64,000 nt of DNA from Melieria omissa. Its lineage: Eukaryota > Arthropoda > Insecta > Diptera > Ulidiidae. Shown piece by piece: positions 7,518 to 22,966 of the stretch (the first letter of the stretch is position 1; each line of letters opens with the position of its first letter). A program made the translations under genes and the position numbers. The notes beneath the pieces were generated by a model that was not told the origin of the DNA, made no database searches, and saw nothing but the letters and a program-made list of their open reading frames with translations. Where the stretch lies: NCBI GenBank assembly GCA_963971225.1, contig OZ020267.1, positions 155,859,920 through 155,923,919 of the forward strand, in the 5' to 3' direction.

Positions 7518-10500
7518 AGTCTTCAGCTTTCATAAACGGGGTCAATATTTTCGCTATCTCAAAGGATACAGGATAAAGTATATAGTTGTGGAAAAGTGAT
7601 ATCGACCACATGATACATATGCATACATAACCAATGAAATGCTTGTGGAAACTAAATGCGCATGGTCACCATAATCAAAATGGTGTAAAAATTAAGCTAG
7701 TGTTACCACCTTTCACTAATGGGGTAAATACCAAAAATATCCCACCGGAAACATGACATAAATAAATGGCCAAGGTTGGCATCCACAATATGGTGATTAG
7801 TTAAAAATTGTTAAAAATTGATCGGAATTATGGCTGTTAAATCTTGACGGATAATCGGATTTTAATAAATTATATCTTATTATTTAGCTAGTCTCTTAAG
7901 CTTACCATAATGGTATCAATCATCCTGCTATCCCTTGAGATGCGAAAGCAAATCGATATGGAACGGTGACTTTGACCAAATTGCAACTTGTGCGCAACCA
8001 CTAAAATGCTTATCAACACCAAATGCATAAGTGCATATTAATAATTGACCACTTAAAATTTAGCTAGAGTCTTAAGCTTTATATATTGGTCCCTAACTTT
8101 TCATTATCCTTCAGGAATAATGAGCATATCGATGCGCAAGGATAACATTGAAAAACTGCCTATTACAAAATACCGACTCACCACTAAAATGCTTACAGAA
8201 TCCAAACGCGTATGGTTACCTTAATAAAAAACCCCTTAAAATTTAGCTAGAGATTGCAGCTTTATCAAATGATATCAATAATTCTATTACTATTATACAA
8301 TCATGAACATATCGATGCGCAAGAGTGACATTAAATGGCGGCCTACTGCAAAATCGATAAAATGCTTGTAAAATATGAATTTTTAGGTTTATCGAAAAAA
8401 CGAATACCCTTAAAACGTAGCTGGAGTCTTCAGCTTTCATAAACGGGGTCAATCTTTTCGCTATCTCAAAGGATACAGGATAAAGTATATAGTTGTGGAA
8501 AAGTGATATCGACCACATGATACATATGCATACATAACCAATGAAATGCTTGTGGAAACTAAATGCGCATGGTCACCATAATCAAAATGGTGTAAAAATT
8601 AAGCTAGTGTTACCACCTTTCACTAATGGGGTAAATACCAAAAATATCCCACCGGAAACATGACATAAATAAATGGCCAAGGTTGGCATCCACAATATGG
8701 TGATTAGTTAAAAATTGTTAAAAATTGATCGGAATTATGGCTGTTAAATCTTGACGGATAATCGGATTTTAATAAATTATATCTTATTATTTAGCTAGTC
8801 TCTTAAGCTTACCATAATGGTATCAATCATCCTGCTATCCCTTGAGATGCGAAAGCAAATCGATATGGAACGGTGACTTTGACCAAATTGCAACTTGTGC
8901 GCAACCACTAAAATGCTTATCAACACCAAATGCATAAGTGCATATTAATAATTGACCACTTAAAATTTAGCTAGAGTCTTAAGCTTTATATATTGGTCCC
9001 TAACTTTTCATTATCCTTCAGGAATAATGAGCATATCGATGCGCAAGGATAACATTGAAAAACTGCCTATTACAAAATACCGACTCACCACTAAAATGCT
9101 TACAGAATCCAAACGCGTATGGTTACCTTAATAAAAAACCCCTTAAAATTTAGCTAGAGATTGCAGCTTTATCAAATGATATCAATAATTCTATTACTAT
9201 TATACAATCATGAACATATCGATGCGCAAGAGTGACATTAAATGGCGGCCTACTGCAAAATCGATAAAATGCTTGTAAAATATGAATTTTTAGGTTTATC
9301 GAAAAAACGAATACCCTTAAAACGTAGCTGGAGTCTTCAGCTTTCATAAACGGGGTCAATCTTTTCGCTATCTCAAAGGATACAGGATAAAGTATATAGT
9401 TGTGGAAAAGTGATATCGACCACATGATACATATGCATACATAACCAATGAAATGCTTGTGGAAACTAAATGCGCATGGTCACCATAATCAAAATGGTGT
9501 AAAAATTAAGCTAGTGTTACCACCTTTCACTAATGGGGTAAATACCAAAAATATCCCACCGGAAACATGACATAAATAAATGGCCAAGGTTGGCATCCAC
9601 AATATGGTGATTAGTTAAAAATTGTTAAAAATTGATCGGAATTATGGCTGTTAAATCTTGACGGATAATCGGATTTTAATAAATTATATCTTATTATTTA
9701 GCTAGTCTCTTAAGCTTACCATAATGGTATCAATCATCCTGCTATCCCTTGAGATGCGAAAGCAAATCGATATGGAACGGTGACTTTGACCAAATTGCAA
9801 CTTGTGCGCAACCACTAAAATGCTTATCAACACCAAATGCATAAGTGCATATTAATAATTGACCACTTAAAATTTAGCTAGAGTCTTAAGCTTTATATAT
9901 TGGTCCCTAACTTTTCATTATCCTTCAGGAATAATGAGCATATCGATGCGCAAGGATAACATTGAAAAACTGCCTATTACAAAATACCGACTCACCACTA
10001 AAATGCTTACAGAATCCAAACGCGTATGGTTACCTTAATAAAAAACCCCTTAAAATTTAGCTAGAGATTGCAGCTTTATCAAATGATATCAATAATTCGA
10101 TTACTATTATACAATCATGAACATATCGATGCGCAAGAGTGACATTAAATGGCGGCCTACTGCAAAATCGATAAAATGCTTGTAAAATATGAATTTTTAG
10201 GTTTATCGAAAAAACGAATACCCTTAAAACGTAGCTGGAGTCTTCAGCTTTCATAAACGGGGTCAATATTTTCGCTATCTCAAAGGATACAGGATAAAGT
10301 ATATAGTTGTGGAAAAGTGATATCGACCACATGATACATATGCATACATAACCAATGAAATGCTTGTGGAAACTAAATGCGCATGGTCACCATAATCAAA
10401 ATGGTGTAAAAATTAAGCTAGTGTTACCACCTTTCACTAATGGGGTAAATACCAAAAATATCCCACCGGAAACATGACATAAATAAATGGCCAAGGTTGG

Positions 10501-13500
10501 CATCCACAATATGGTGATTAGTTAAAAATTGTTAAAAATTGATCGGAATTATGGCTGTTAAATCTTGACGGATAATCGGATTTTAATAAATTATATCTTA
10601 TTATTTAGCTAGTCTCTTAAGCTTACCATAATGGTATCAATCATCCTGCTATCCCTTGAGATGCGAAAGCAAATCGATATGGAACGGTGACTTTGACCAA
10701 ATTGCAACTTGTGCGCAACCACTAAAATGCTTATCAACACCAAATGCATAAGTGCATATTAATAATTGACCACTTAAAATTTAGCTAGAGTCTTAAGCTT
10801 TATATATTGGTCCCTAACTTTTCATTATCCTTCAGGAATAATGAGCATATCGATGCGCAAGGATAACATTGAAAAACTGCCTATTACAAAATACCGACTC
10901 ACCACTAAAATGCTTACAGAATCCAAACGCGTATGGTTACCTTAATAAAAAACCCCTTAAAATTTAGCTAGAGATTGCAGCTTTATCAAATGATATCAAT
11001 AATTCTATTACTATTATACAATCATGAACATATCGATGCGCAAGAGTGACATTAAATGGCGGCCTACTGCAAAATCGATAAAATGCTTGTAAAATATGAA
11101 TTTTTAGGTTTATCGAAAAAACGAATACCCTTAAAACGTAGCTGGAGTCTTCAGCTTTCATAAACGGGGTCAATCTTTTCGCTATCTCAAAGGATACAGG
11201 ATAAAGTATATAGTTGTGGAAAAGTGATATCGACCACATGATACATATGCATACATAACCAATGAAATGCTTGTGGAAACTAAATGCGCATGGTCACCAT
11301 AATCAAAATGGTGTAAAAATTAAGCTAGTGTTACCACCTTTCACTAATGGGGTAAATACCAAAAATATCCCACCGGAAACATGACATAAATAAATGGCCA
11401 AGGTTGGCATCCACAATATGGTGATTAGTTAAAAATTGTTAAAAATTGATCGGAATTATGGCTGTTAAATCTTGACGGATAATCGGATTTTAATAAATTA
11501 TATCTTATTATTTAGCTAGTCTCTTAAGCTTACCATAATGGTATCAATCATCCTGCTATCCCTTGAGATGCGAAAGCAAATCGATATGGAACGGTGACTT
11601 TGACCAAATTGCAACTTGTGCGCAACCACTAAAATGCTTATCAACACCAAATGCATAAGTGCATATTAATAATTGACCACTTAAAATTTAGCTAGAGTCT
11701 TAAGCTTTATATATTGGTCCCTAACTTTTCATTATCCTTCAGGAATAATGAGCATATCGATGCGCAAGGATAACATTGAAAAACTGCCTATTACAAAATA
11801 CCGACTCACCACTAAAATGCTTACAGAATCCAAACGCGTATGGTTACCTTAATAAAAAACCCCTTAAAATTTAGCTAGAGATTGCAGCTTTATCAAATGA
11901 TATCAATAATTCTATTACTATTATACAATCATGAACATATCGATGCGCAAGAGTGACATTAAATGGCGGCCTACTGCAAAATCGATAAAATGCTTGTAAA
12001 ATATGAATTTTTAGGTTTATCGAAAAAACGAATACCCTTAAAACGTAGCTGGAGTCTTCAGCTTTCATAAACGGGGTCAATCTTTTCGCTATCTCAAAGG
12101 ATACAGGATAAAGTATATAGTTGTGGAAAAGTGATATCGACCACATGATACATATGCATACATAACCAATGAAATGCTTGTGGAAACTAAATGCGCATGG
12201 TCACCATAATCAAAATGGTGTAAAAATTAAGCTAGTGTTACCACCTTTCACTAATGGGGTAAATACCAAAAATATCCCACCGGAAACATGACATAAATAA
12301 ATGGCCAAGGTTGGCATCCACAATATGGTGATTAGTTAAAAATTGTTAAAAATTGATCGGAATTATGGCTGTTAAATCTTGACGGATAATCGGATTTTAA
12401 TAAATTATATCTTATTATTTAGCTAGTCTCTTAAGCTTACCATAATGGTATCAATCATCCTGCTATCCCTTGAGATGCGAAAGCAAATCGATATGGAACG
12501 GTGACTTTGACCAAATTGCAACTTGTGCGCAACCACTAAAATGCTTATCAACACCAAATGCATAAGTGCATATTAATAATTGACCACTTAAAATTTAGCT
12601 AGAGTCTTAAGCTTTATATATTGGTCCCTAACTTTTCATTATCCTTCAGGAATAATGAGCATATCGATGCGCAAGGATAACATTGAAAAACTGCCTATTA
12701 CAAAATACCGACTCACCACTAAAATGCTTACAGAATCCAAACGCGTATGGTTACCTTAATAAAAAACCCCTTAAAATTTAGCTAGAGATTGCAGCTTTAT
12801 CAAATGATATCAATAATTCGATTACTATTATACAATCATGAACATATCGATGCGCAAGAGTGACATTAAATGGCGGCCTACTGCAAAATCGATAAAATGC
12901 TTGTAAAATATGAATTTTTAGGTTTATCGAAAAAACGAATACCCTTAAAACGTAGCTGGAGTCTTCAGCTTTCATAAACGGGGTCAATATTTTCGCTATC
13001 TCAAAGGATACAGGATAAAGTATATAGTTGTGGAAAAGTGATATCGACCACATGATACATATGCATACATAACCAATGAAATGCTTGTGGAAACTAAATG
13101 CGCATGGTCACCATAATCAAAATGGTGTAAAAATTAAGCTAGTGTTACCACCTTTCACTAATGGGGTAAATACCAAAAATATCCCACCGGAAACATGACA
13201 TAAATAAATGGCCAAGGTTGGCATCCACAATATGGTGATTAGTTAAAAATTGTTAAAAATTGATCGGAATTATGGCTGTTAAATCTTGACGGATAATCGG
13301 ATTTTAATAAATTATATCTTATTATTTAGCTAGTCTCTTAAGCTTACCATAATGGTATCAATCATCCTGCTATCCCTTGAGATGCGAAAGCAAATCGATA
13401 TGGAACGGTGACTTTGACCAAATTGCAACTTGTGCGCAACCACTAAAATGCTTATCAACACCAAATGCATAAGTGCATATTAATAATTGACCACTTAAAA

Positions 13501-16500
13501 TTTAGCTAGAGTCTTAAGCTTTATATATTGGTCCCTAACTTTTCATTATCCTTCAGGAATAATGAGCATATCGATGCGCAAGGATAACATTGAAAAACTG
13601 CCTATTACAAAATACCGACTCACCACTAAAATGCTTACAGAATCCAAACGCGTATGGTTACCTTAATAAAAAACCCCTTAAAATTTAGCTAGAGATTGCA
13701 GCTTTATCAAATGATATCAATAATTCTATTACTATTATACAATCATGAACATATCGATGCGCAAGAGTGACATTAAATGGCGGCCTACTGCAAAATCGAT
13801 AAAATGCTTGTAAAATATGAATTTTTAGGTTTATCGAAAAAACGAATACCCTTAAAACGTAGCTGGAGTCTTCAGCTTTCATAAACGGGGTCAATCTTTT
13901 CGCTATCTCAAAGGATACAGGATAAAGTATATAGTTGTGGAAAAGTGATATCGACCACATGATACATATGCATACATAACCAATGAAATGCTTGTGGAAA
14001 CTAAATGCGCATGGTCACCATAATCAAAATGGTGTAAAAATTAAGCTAGTGTTACCACCTTTCACTAATGGGGTAAATACCAAAAATATCCCACCGGAAA
14101 CATGACATAAATAAATGGCCAAGGTTGGCATCCACAATATGGTGATTAGTTAAAAATTGTTAAAAATTGATCGGAATTATGGCTGTTAAATCTTGACGGA
14201 TAATCGGATTTTAATAAATTATATCTTATTATTTAGCTAGTCTCTTAAGCTTACCATAATGGTATCAATCATCCTGCTATCCCTTGAGATGCGAAAGCAA
14301 ATCGATATGGAACGGTGACTTTGACCAAATTGCAACTTGTGCGCAACCACTAAAATGCTTATCAACACCAAATGCATAAGTGCATATTAATAATTGACCA
14401 CTTAAAATTTAGCTAGAGTCTTAAGCTTTATATATTGGTCCCTAACTTTTCATTATCCTTCAGGAATAATGAGCATATCGATGCGCAAGGATAACATTGA
14501 AAAACTGCCTATTACAAAATACCGACTCACCACTAAAATGCTTACAGAATCCAAACGCGTATGGTTACCTTAATAAAAAACCCCTTAAAATTTAGCTAGA
14601 GATTGCAGCTTTATCAAATGATATCAATAATTCGATTACTATTATACAATCATGAACATATCGATGCGCAAGAGTGACATTAAATGGCGGCCTACTGCAA
14701 AATCGATAAAATGCTTGTAAAATATGAATTTTTAGGTTTATCGAAAAAACGAATACCCTTAAAACGTAGCTGGAGTCTTCAGCTTTCATAAACGGGGTCA
14801 ATATTTTCGCTATCTCAAAGGATACAGGATAAAGTATATAGTTGTGGAAAAGTGATATCGACCACATGATACATATGCATACATAACCAATGAAATGCTT
14901 GTGGAAACTAAATGCGCATGGTCACCATAATCAAAATGGTGTAAAAATTAAGCTAGTGTTACCACCTTTCACTAATGGGGTAAATACCAAAAATATCCCA
15001 CCGGAAACATGACATAAATAAATGGCCAAGGTTGGCATCCACAATATGGTGATTAGTTAAAAATTGTTAAAAATTGATCGGAATTATGGCTGTTAAATCT
15101 TGACGGATAATCGGATTTTAATAAATTATATCTTATTATTTAGCTAGTCTCTTAAGCTTACCATAATGGTATCAATCATCCTGCTATCCCTTGAGATGCG
15201 AAAGCAAATCGATATGGAACGGTGACTTTGACCAAATTGCAACTTGTGCGCAACCACTAAAATGCTTATCAACACCAAATGCATAAGTGCATATTAATAA
15301 TTGACCACTTAAAATTTAGCTAGAGTCTTAAGCTTTATATATTGGTCCCTAACTTTTCATTATCCTTCAGGAATAATGAGCATATCGATGCGCAAGGATA
15401 ACATTGAAAAACTGCCTATTACAAAATACCGACTCACCACTAAAATGCTTACAGAATCCAAACGCGTATGGTTACCTTAATAAAAAACCCCTTAAAATTT
15501 AGCTAGAGATTGCAGCTTTATCAAATGATATCAATAATTCTATTACTATTATACAATCATGAACATATCGATGCGCAAGAGTGACATTAAATGGCGGCCT
15601 ACTGCAAAATCGATAAAATGCTTGTAAAATATGAATTTTTAGGTTTATCGAAAAAACGAATACCCTTAAAACGTAGCTGGAGTCTTCAGCTTTCATAAAC
15701 GGGGTCAATCTTTTCGCTATCTCAAAGGATACAGGATAAAGTATATAGTTGTGGAAAAGTGATATCGACCACATGATACATATGCATACATAACCAATGA
15801 AATGCTTGTGGAAACTAAATGCGCATGGTCACCATAATCAAAATGGTGTAAAAATTAAGCTAGTGTTACCACCTTTCACTAATGGGGTAAATACCAAAAA
15901 TATCCCACCGGAAACATGACATAAATAAATGGCCAAGGTTGGCATCCACAATATGGTGATTAGTTAAAAATTGTTAAAAATTGATCGGAATTATGGCTGT
16001 TAAATCTTGACGGATAATCGGATTTTAATAAATTATATCTTATTATTTAGCTAGTCTCTTAAGCTTACCATAATGGTATCAATCATCCTGCTATCCCTTG
16101 AGATGCGAAAGCAAATCGATATGGAACGGTGACTTTGACCAAATTGCAACTTGTGCGCAACCACTAAAATGCTTATCAACACCAAATGCATAAGTGCATA
16201 TTAATAATTGACCACTTAAAATTTAGCTAGAGTCTTAAGCTTTATATATTGGTCCCTAACTTTTCATTATCCTTCAGGAATAATGAGCATATCGATGCGC
16301 AAGGATAACATTGAAAAACTGCCTATTACAAAATACCGACTCACCACTAAAATGCTTACAGAATCCAAACGCGTATGGTTACCTTAATAAAAAACCCCTT
16401 AAAATTTAGCTAGAGATTGCAGCTTTATCAAATGATATCAATAATTCGATTACTATTATACAATCATGAACATATCGATGCGCAAGAGTGACATTAAATG

Positions 16501-19500
16501 GCGGCCTACTGCAAAATCGATAAAATGCTTGTAAAATATGAATTTTTAGGTTTATCGAAAAAACGAATACCCTTAAAACGTAGCTGGAGTCTTCAGCTTT
16601 CATAAACGGGGTCAATATTTTCGCTATCTCAAAGGATACAGGATAAAGTATATAGTTGTGGAAAAGTGATATCGACCACATGATACATATGCATACATAA
16701 CCAATGAAATGCTTGTGGAAACTAAATGCGCATGGTCACCATAATCAAAATGGTGTAAAAATTAAGCTAGTGTTACCACCTTTCACTAATGGGGTAAATA
16801 CCAAAAATATCCCACCGGAAACATGACATAAATAAATGGCCAAGGTTGGCATCCACAATATGGTGATTAGTTAAAAATTGTTAAAAATTGATCGGAATTA
16901 TGGCTGTTAAATCTTGACGGATAATCGGATTTTAATAAATTATATCTTATTATTTAGCTAGTCTCTTAAGCTTACCATAATGGTATCAATCATCCTGCTA
17001 TCCCTTGAGATGCGAAAGCAAATCGATATGGAACGGTGACTTTGACCAAATTGCAACTTGTGCGCAACCACTAAAATGCTTATCAACACCAAATGCATAA
17101 GTGCATATTAATAATTGACCACTTAAAATTTAGCTAGAGTCTTAAGCTTTATATATTGGTCCCTAACTTTTCATTATCCTTCAGGAATAATGAGCATATC
17201 GATGCGCAAGGATAACATTGAAAAACTGCCTATTACAAAATACCGACTCACCACTAAAATGCTTACAGAATCCAAACGCGTATGGTTACCTTAATAAAAA
17301 ACCCCTTAAAATTTAGCTAGAGATTGCAGCTTTATCAAATGATATCAATAATTCTATTACTATTATACAATCATGAACATATCGATGCGCAAGAGTGACA
17401 TTAAATGGCGGCCTACTGCAAAATCGATAAAATGCTTGTAAAATATGAATTTTTAGGTTTATCGAAAAAACGAATACCCTTAAAACGTAGCTGGAGTCTT
17501 CAGCTTTCATAAACGGGGTCAATCTTTTCGCTATCTCAAAGGATACAGGATAAAGTATATAGTTGTGGAAAAGTGATATCGACCACATGATACATATGCA
17601 TACATAACCAATGAAATGCTTGTGGAAACTAAATGCGCATGGTCACCATAATCAAAATGGTGTAAAAATTAAGCTAGTGTTACCACCTTTCACTAATGGG
17701 GTAAATACCAAAAATATCCCACCGGAAACATGACATAAATAAATGGCCAAGGTTGGCATCCACAATATGGTGATTAGTTAAAAATTGTTAAAAATTGATC
17801 GGAATTATGGCTGTTAAATCTTGACGGATAATCGGATTTTAATAAATTATATCTTATTATTTAGCTAGTCTCTTAAGCTTACCATAATGGTATCAATCAT
17901 CCTGCTATCCCTTGAGATGCGAAAGCAAATCGATATGGAACGGTGACTTTGACCAAATTGCAACTTGTGCGCAACCACTAAAATGCTTATCAACACCAAA
18001 TGCATAAGTGCATATTAATAATTGACCACTTAAAATTTAGCTAGAGTCTTAAGCTTTATATATTGGTCCCTAACTTTTCATTATCCTTCAGGAATAATGA
18101 GCATATCGATGCGCAAGGATAACATTGAAAAACTGCCTATTACAAAATACCGACTCACCACTAAAATGCTTACAGAATCCAAACGCGTATGGTTACCTTA
18201 ATAAAAAACCCCTTAAAATTTAGCTAGAGATTGCAGCTTTATCAAATGATATCAATAATTCGATTACTATTATACAATCATGAACATATCGATGCGCAAG
18301 AGTGACATTAAATGGCGGCCTACTGCAAAATCGATAAAATGCTTGTAAAATATGAATTTTTAGGTTTATCGAAAAAACGAATACCCTTAAAACGTAGCTG
18401 GAGTCTTCAGCTTTCATAAACGGGGTCAATATTTTCGCTATCTCAAAGGATACAGGATAAAGTATATAGTTGTGGAAAAGTGATATCGACCACATGATAC
18501 ATATGCATACATAACCAATGAAATGCTTGTGGAAACTAAATGCGCATGGTCACCATAATCAAAATGGTGTAAAAATTAAGCTAGTGTTACCACCTTTCAC
18601 TAATGGGGTAAATACCAAAAATATCCCACCGGAAACATGACATAAATAAATGGCCAAGGTTGGCATCCACAATATGGTGATTAGTTAAAAATTGTTAAAA
18701 ATTGATCGGAATTATGGCTGTTAAATCTTGACGGATAATCGGATTTTAATAAATTATATCTTATTATTTAGCTAGTCTCTTAAGCTTACCATAATGGTAT
18801 CAATCATCCTGCTATCCCTTGAGATGCGAAAGCAAATCGATATGGAACGGTGACTTTGACCAAATTGCAACTTGTGCGCAACCACTAAAATGCTTATCAA
18901 CACCAAATGCATAAGTGCATATTAATAATTGACCACTTAAAATTTAGCTAGAGTCTTAAGCTTTATATATTGGTCCCTAACTTTTCATTATCCTTCAGGA
19001 ATAATGAGCATATCGATGCGCAAGGATAACATTGAAAAACTGCCTATTACAAAATACCGACTCACCACTAAAATGCTTACAGAATCCAAACGCGTATGGT
19101 TACCTTAATAAAAAACCCCTTAAAATTTAGCTAGAGATTGCAGCTTTATCAAATGATATCAATAATTCTATTACTATTATACAATCATGAACATATCGAT
19201 GCGCAAGAGTGACATTAAATGGCGGCCTACTGCAAAATCGATAAAATGCTTGTAAAATATGAATTTTTAGGTTTATCGAAAAAACGAATACCCTTAAAAC
19301 GTAGCTGGAGTCTTCAGCTTTCATAAACGGGGTCAATCTTTTCGCTATCTCAAAGGATACAGGATAAAGTATATAGTTGTGGAAAAGTGATATCGACCAC
19401 ATGATACATATGCATACATAACCAATGAAATGCTTGTGGAAACTAAATGCGCATGGTCACCATAATCAAAATGGTGTAAAAATTAAGCTAGTGTTACCAC

Positions 19501-22059
19501 CTTTCACTAATGGGGTAAATACCAAAAATATCCCACCGGAAACATGACATAAATAAATGGCCAAGGTTGGCATCCACAATATGGTGATTAGTTAAAAATT
19601 GTTAAAAATTGATCGGAATTATGGCTGTTAAATCTTGACGGATAATCGGATTTTAATAAATTATATCTTATTATTTAGCTAGTCTCTTAAGCTTACCATA
19701 ATGGTATCAATCATCCTGCTATCCCTTGAGATGCGAAAGCAAATCGATATGGAACGGTGACTTTGACCAAATTGCAACTTGTGCGCAACCACTAAAATGC
19801 TTATCAACACCAAATGCATAAGTGCATATTAATAATTGACCACTTAAAATTTAGCTAGAGTCTTAAGCTTTATATATTGGTCCCTAACTTTTCATTATCC
19901 TTCAGGAATAATGAGCATATCGATGCGCAAGGATAACATTGAAAAACTGCCTATTACAAAATACCGACTCACCACTAAAATGCTTACAGAATCCAAACGC
20001 GTATGGTTACCTTAATAAAAAACCCCTTAAAATTTAGCTAGAGATTGCAGCTTTATCAAATGATATCAATAATTCGATTACTATTATACAATCATGAACA
20101 TATCGATGCGCAAGAGTGACATTAAATGGCGGCCTACTGCAAAATCGATAAAATGCTTGTAAAATATGAATTTTTAGGTTTATCGAAAAAACGAATACCC
20201 TTAAAACGTAGCTGGAGTCTTCAGCTTTCATAAACGGGGTCAATATTTTCGCTATCTCAAAGGATACAGGATAAAGTATATAGTTGTGGAAAAGTGATAT
20301 CGACCACATGATACATATGCATACATAACCAATGAAATGCTTGTGGAAACTAAATGCGCATGGTCACCATAATCAAAATGGTGTAAAAATTAAGCTAGTG
20401 TTACCACCTTTCACTAATGGGGTAAATACCAAAAATATCCCACCGGAAACATGACATAAATAAATGGCCAAGGTTGGCATCCACAATATGGTGATTAGTT
20501 AAAAATTGTTAAAAATTGATCGGAATTATGGCTGTTAAATCTTGACGGATAATCGGATTTTAATAAATTATATCTTATTATTTAGCTAGTCTCTTAAGCT
20601 TACCATAATGGTATCAATCATCCTGCTATCCCTTGAGATGCGAAAGCAAATCGATATGGAACGGTGACTTTGACCAAATTGCAACTTGTGCGCAACCACT
20701 AAAATGCTTATCAACACCAAATGCATAAGTGCATATTAATAATTGACCACTTAAAATTTAGCTAGAGTCTTAAGCTTTATATATTGGTCCCTAACTTTTC
20801 ATTATCCTTCAGGAATAATGAGCATATCGATGCGCAAGGATAACATTGAAAAACTGCCTATTACAAAATACCGACTCACCACTAAAATGCTTACAGAATC
20901 CAAACGCGTATGGTTACCTTAATAAAAAACCCCTTAAAATTTAGCTAGAGATTGCAGCTTTATCAAATGATATCAATAATTCTATTACTATTATACAATC
21001 ATGAACATATCGATGCGCAAGAGTGACATTAAATGGCGGCCTACTGCAAAATCGATAAAATGCTTGTAAAATATGAATTTTTAGGTTTATCGAAAAAACG
21101 AATACCCTTAAAACGTAGCTGGAGTCTTCAGCTTTCATAAACGGGGTCAATCTTTTCGCTATCTCAAAGGATACAGGATAAAGTATATAGTTGTGGAAAA
21201 GTGATATCGACCACATGATACATATGCATACATAACCAATGAAATGCTTGTGGAAACTAAATGCGCATGGTCACCATAATCAAAATGGTGTAAAAATTAA
21301 GCTAGTGTTACCACCTTTCACTAATGGGGTAAATACCAAAAATATCCCACCGGAAACATGACATAAATAAATGGCCAAGGTTGGCATCCACAATATGGTG
21401 ATTAGTTAAAAATTGTTAAAAATTGATCGGAATTATGGCTGTTAAATCTTGACGGATAATCGGATTTTAATAAATTATATCTTATTATTTAGCTAGTCTC
21501 TTAAGCTTACCATAATGGTATCAATCATCCTGCTATCCCTTGAGATGCGAAAGCAAATCGATATGGAACGGTGACTTTGACCAAATTGCAACTTGTGCGC
21601 AACCACTAAAATGCTTATCAACACCAAATGCATAAGTGCATATTAATAATTGACCACTTAAAATTTAGCTAGAGTCTTAAGCTTTATATATTGGTCCCTA
21701 ACTTTTCATTATCCTTCAGGAATAATGAGCATATCGATGCGCAAGGATAACATTGAAAAACTGCCTATTACAAAATACCGACTCACCACTAAAATGCTTA
21801 CAGAATCCAAACGCGTATGGTTACCTTAATAAAAAACCCCTTAAAATTTAGCTAGAGATTGCAGCTTTATCAAATGATATCAATAATTCTATTACTATTA
21901 TACAATCATGAACATATCGATGCGCAAGAGTGACATTAAATGGCGGCCTACTGCAAAATCGATAAAATGCTTGTAAAATATGAATTTTTAGGTTTATCGA
22001 AAAAACGAATACCCTTAAAACGTAGCTGGAGTCTTCAGCTTTCATAAACGGGGTCAATC

Positions 22060-22966
22060 TTTTCGCTATCTCAAAGGATACAGGATAAAGTATATAGTTG
22101 TGGAAAAGTGATATCGACCACATGATACATATGCATACATAACCAATGAAATGCTTGTGGAAACTAAATGCGCATGGTCACCATAATCAAAATGGTGTAA
22201 AAATTAAGCTAGTGTTACCACCTTTCACTAATGGGGTAAATACCAAAAATATCCCACCGGAAACATGACATAAATAAATGGCCAAGGTTGGCATCCACAA
22301 TATGGTGATTAGTTAAAAATTGTTAAAAATTGATCGGAATTATGGCTGTTAAATCTTGACGGATAATCGGATTTTAATAAATTATATCTTATTATTTAGC
22401 TAGTCTCTTAAGCTTACCATAATGGTATCAATCATCCTGCTATCCCTTGAGATGCGAAAGCAAATCGATATGGAACGGTGACTTTGACCAAATTGCAACT
22501 TGTGCGCAACCACTAAAATGCTTATCAACACCAAATGCATAAGTGCATATTAATAATTGACCACTTAAAATTTAGCTAGAGTCTTAAGCTTTATATATTG
22601 GTCCCTAACTTTTCATTATCCTTCAGGAATAATGAGCATATCGATGCGCAAGGATAACATTGAAAAACTGCCTATTACAAAATACCGACTCACCACTAAA
22701 ATGCTTACAGAATCCAAACGCGTATGGTTACCTTAATAAAAAACCCCTTAAAATTTAGCTAGAGATTGCAGCTTTATCAAATGATATCAATAATTCGATT
22801 ACTATTATACAATCATGAACATATCGATGCGCAAGAGTGACATTAAATGGCGGCCTACTGCAAAATCGATAAAATGCTTGTAAAATATGAATTTTTAGGT
22901 TTATCGAAAAAACGAATACCCTTAAAACGTAGCTGGAGTCTTCAGCTTTCATAAACGGGGTCAATC
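22060..22966 (-). repeat. Recombinant-type unit (Z), first occurrence
   Basis: Carries G at 22797 but C at 22966, a combination seen in only four of 64 right-array units. It looks like an exchange or gene-conversion product within the 169 bp between the two sites, or an ancestral intermediate. It is preceded by two X units and followed by Y. Confidence 0.85.
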
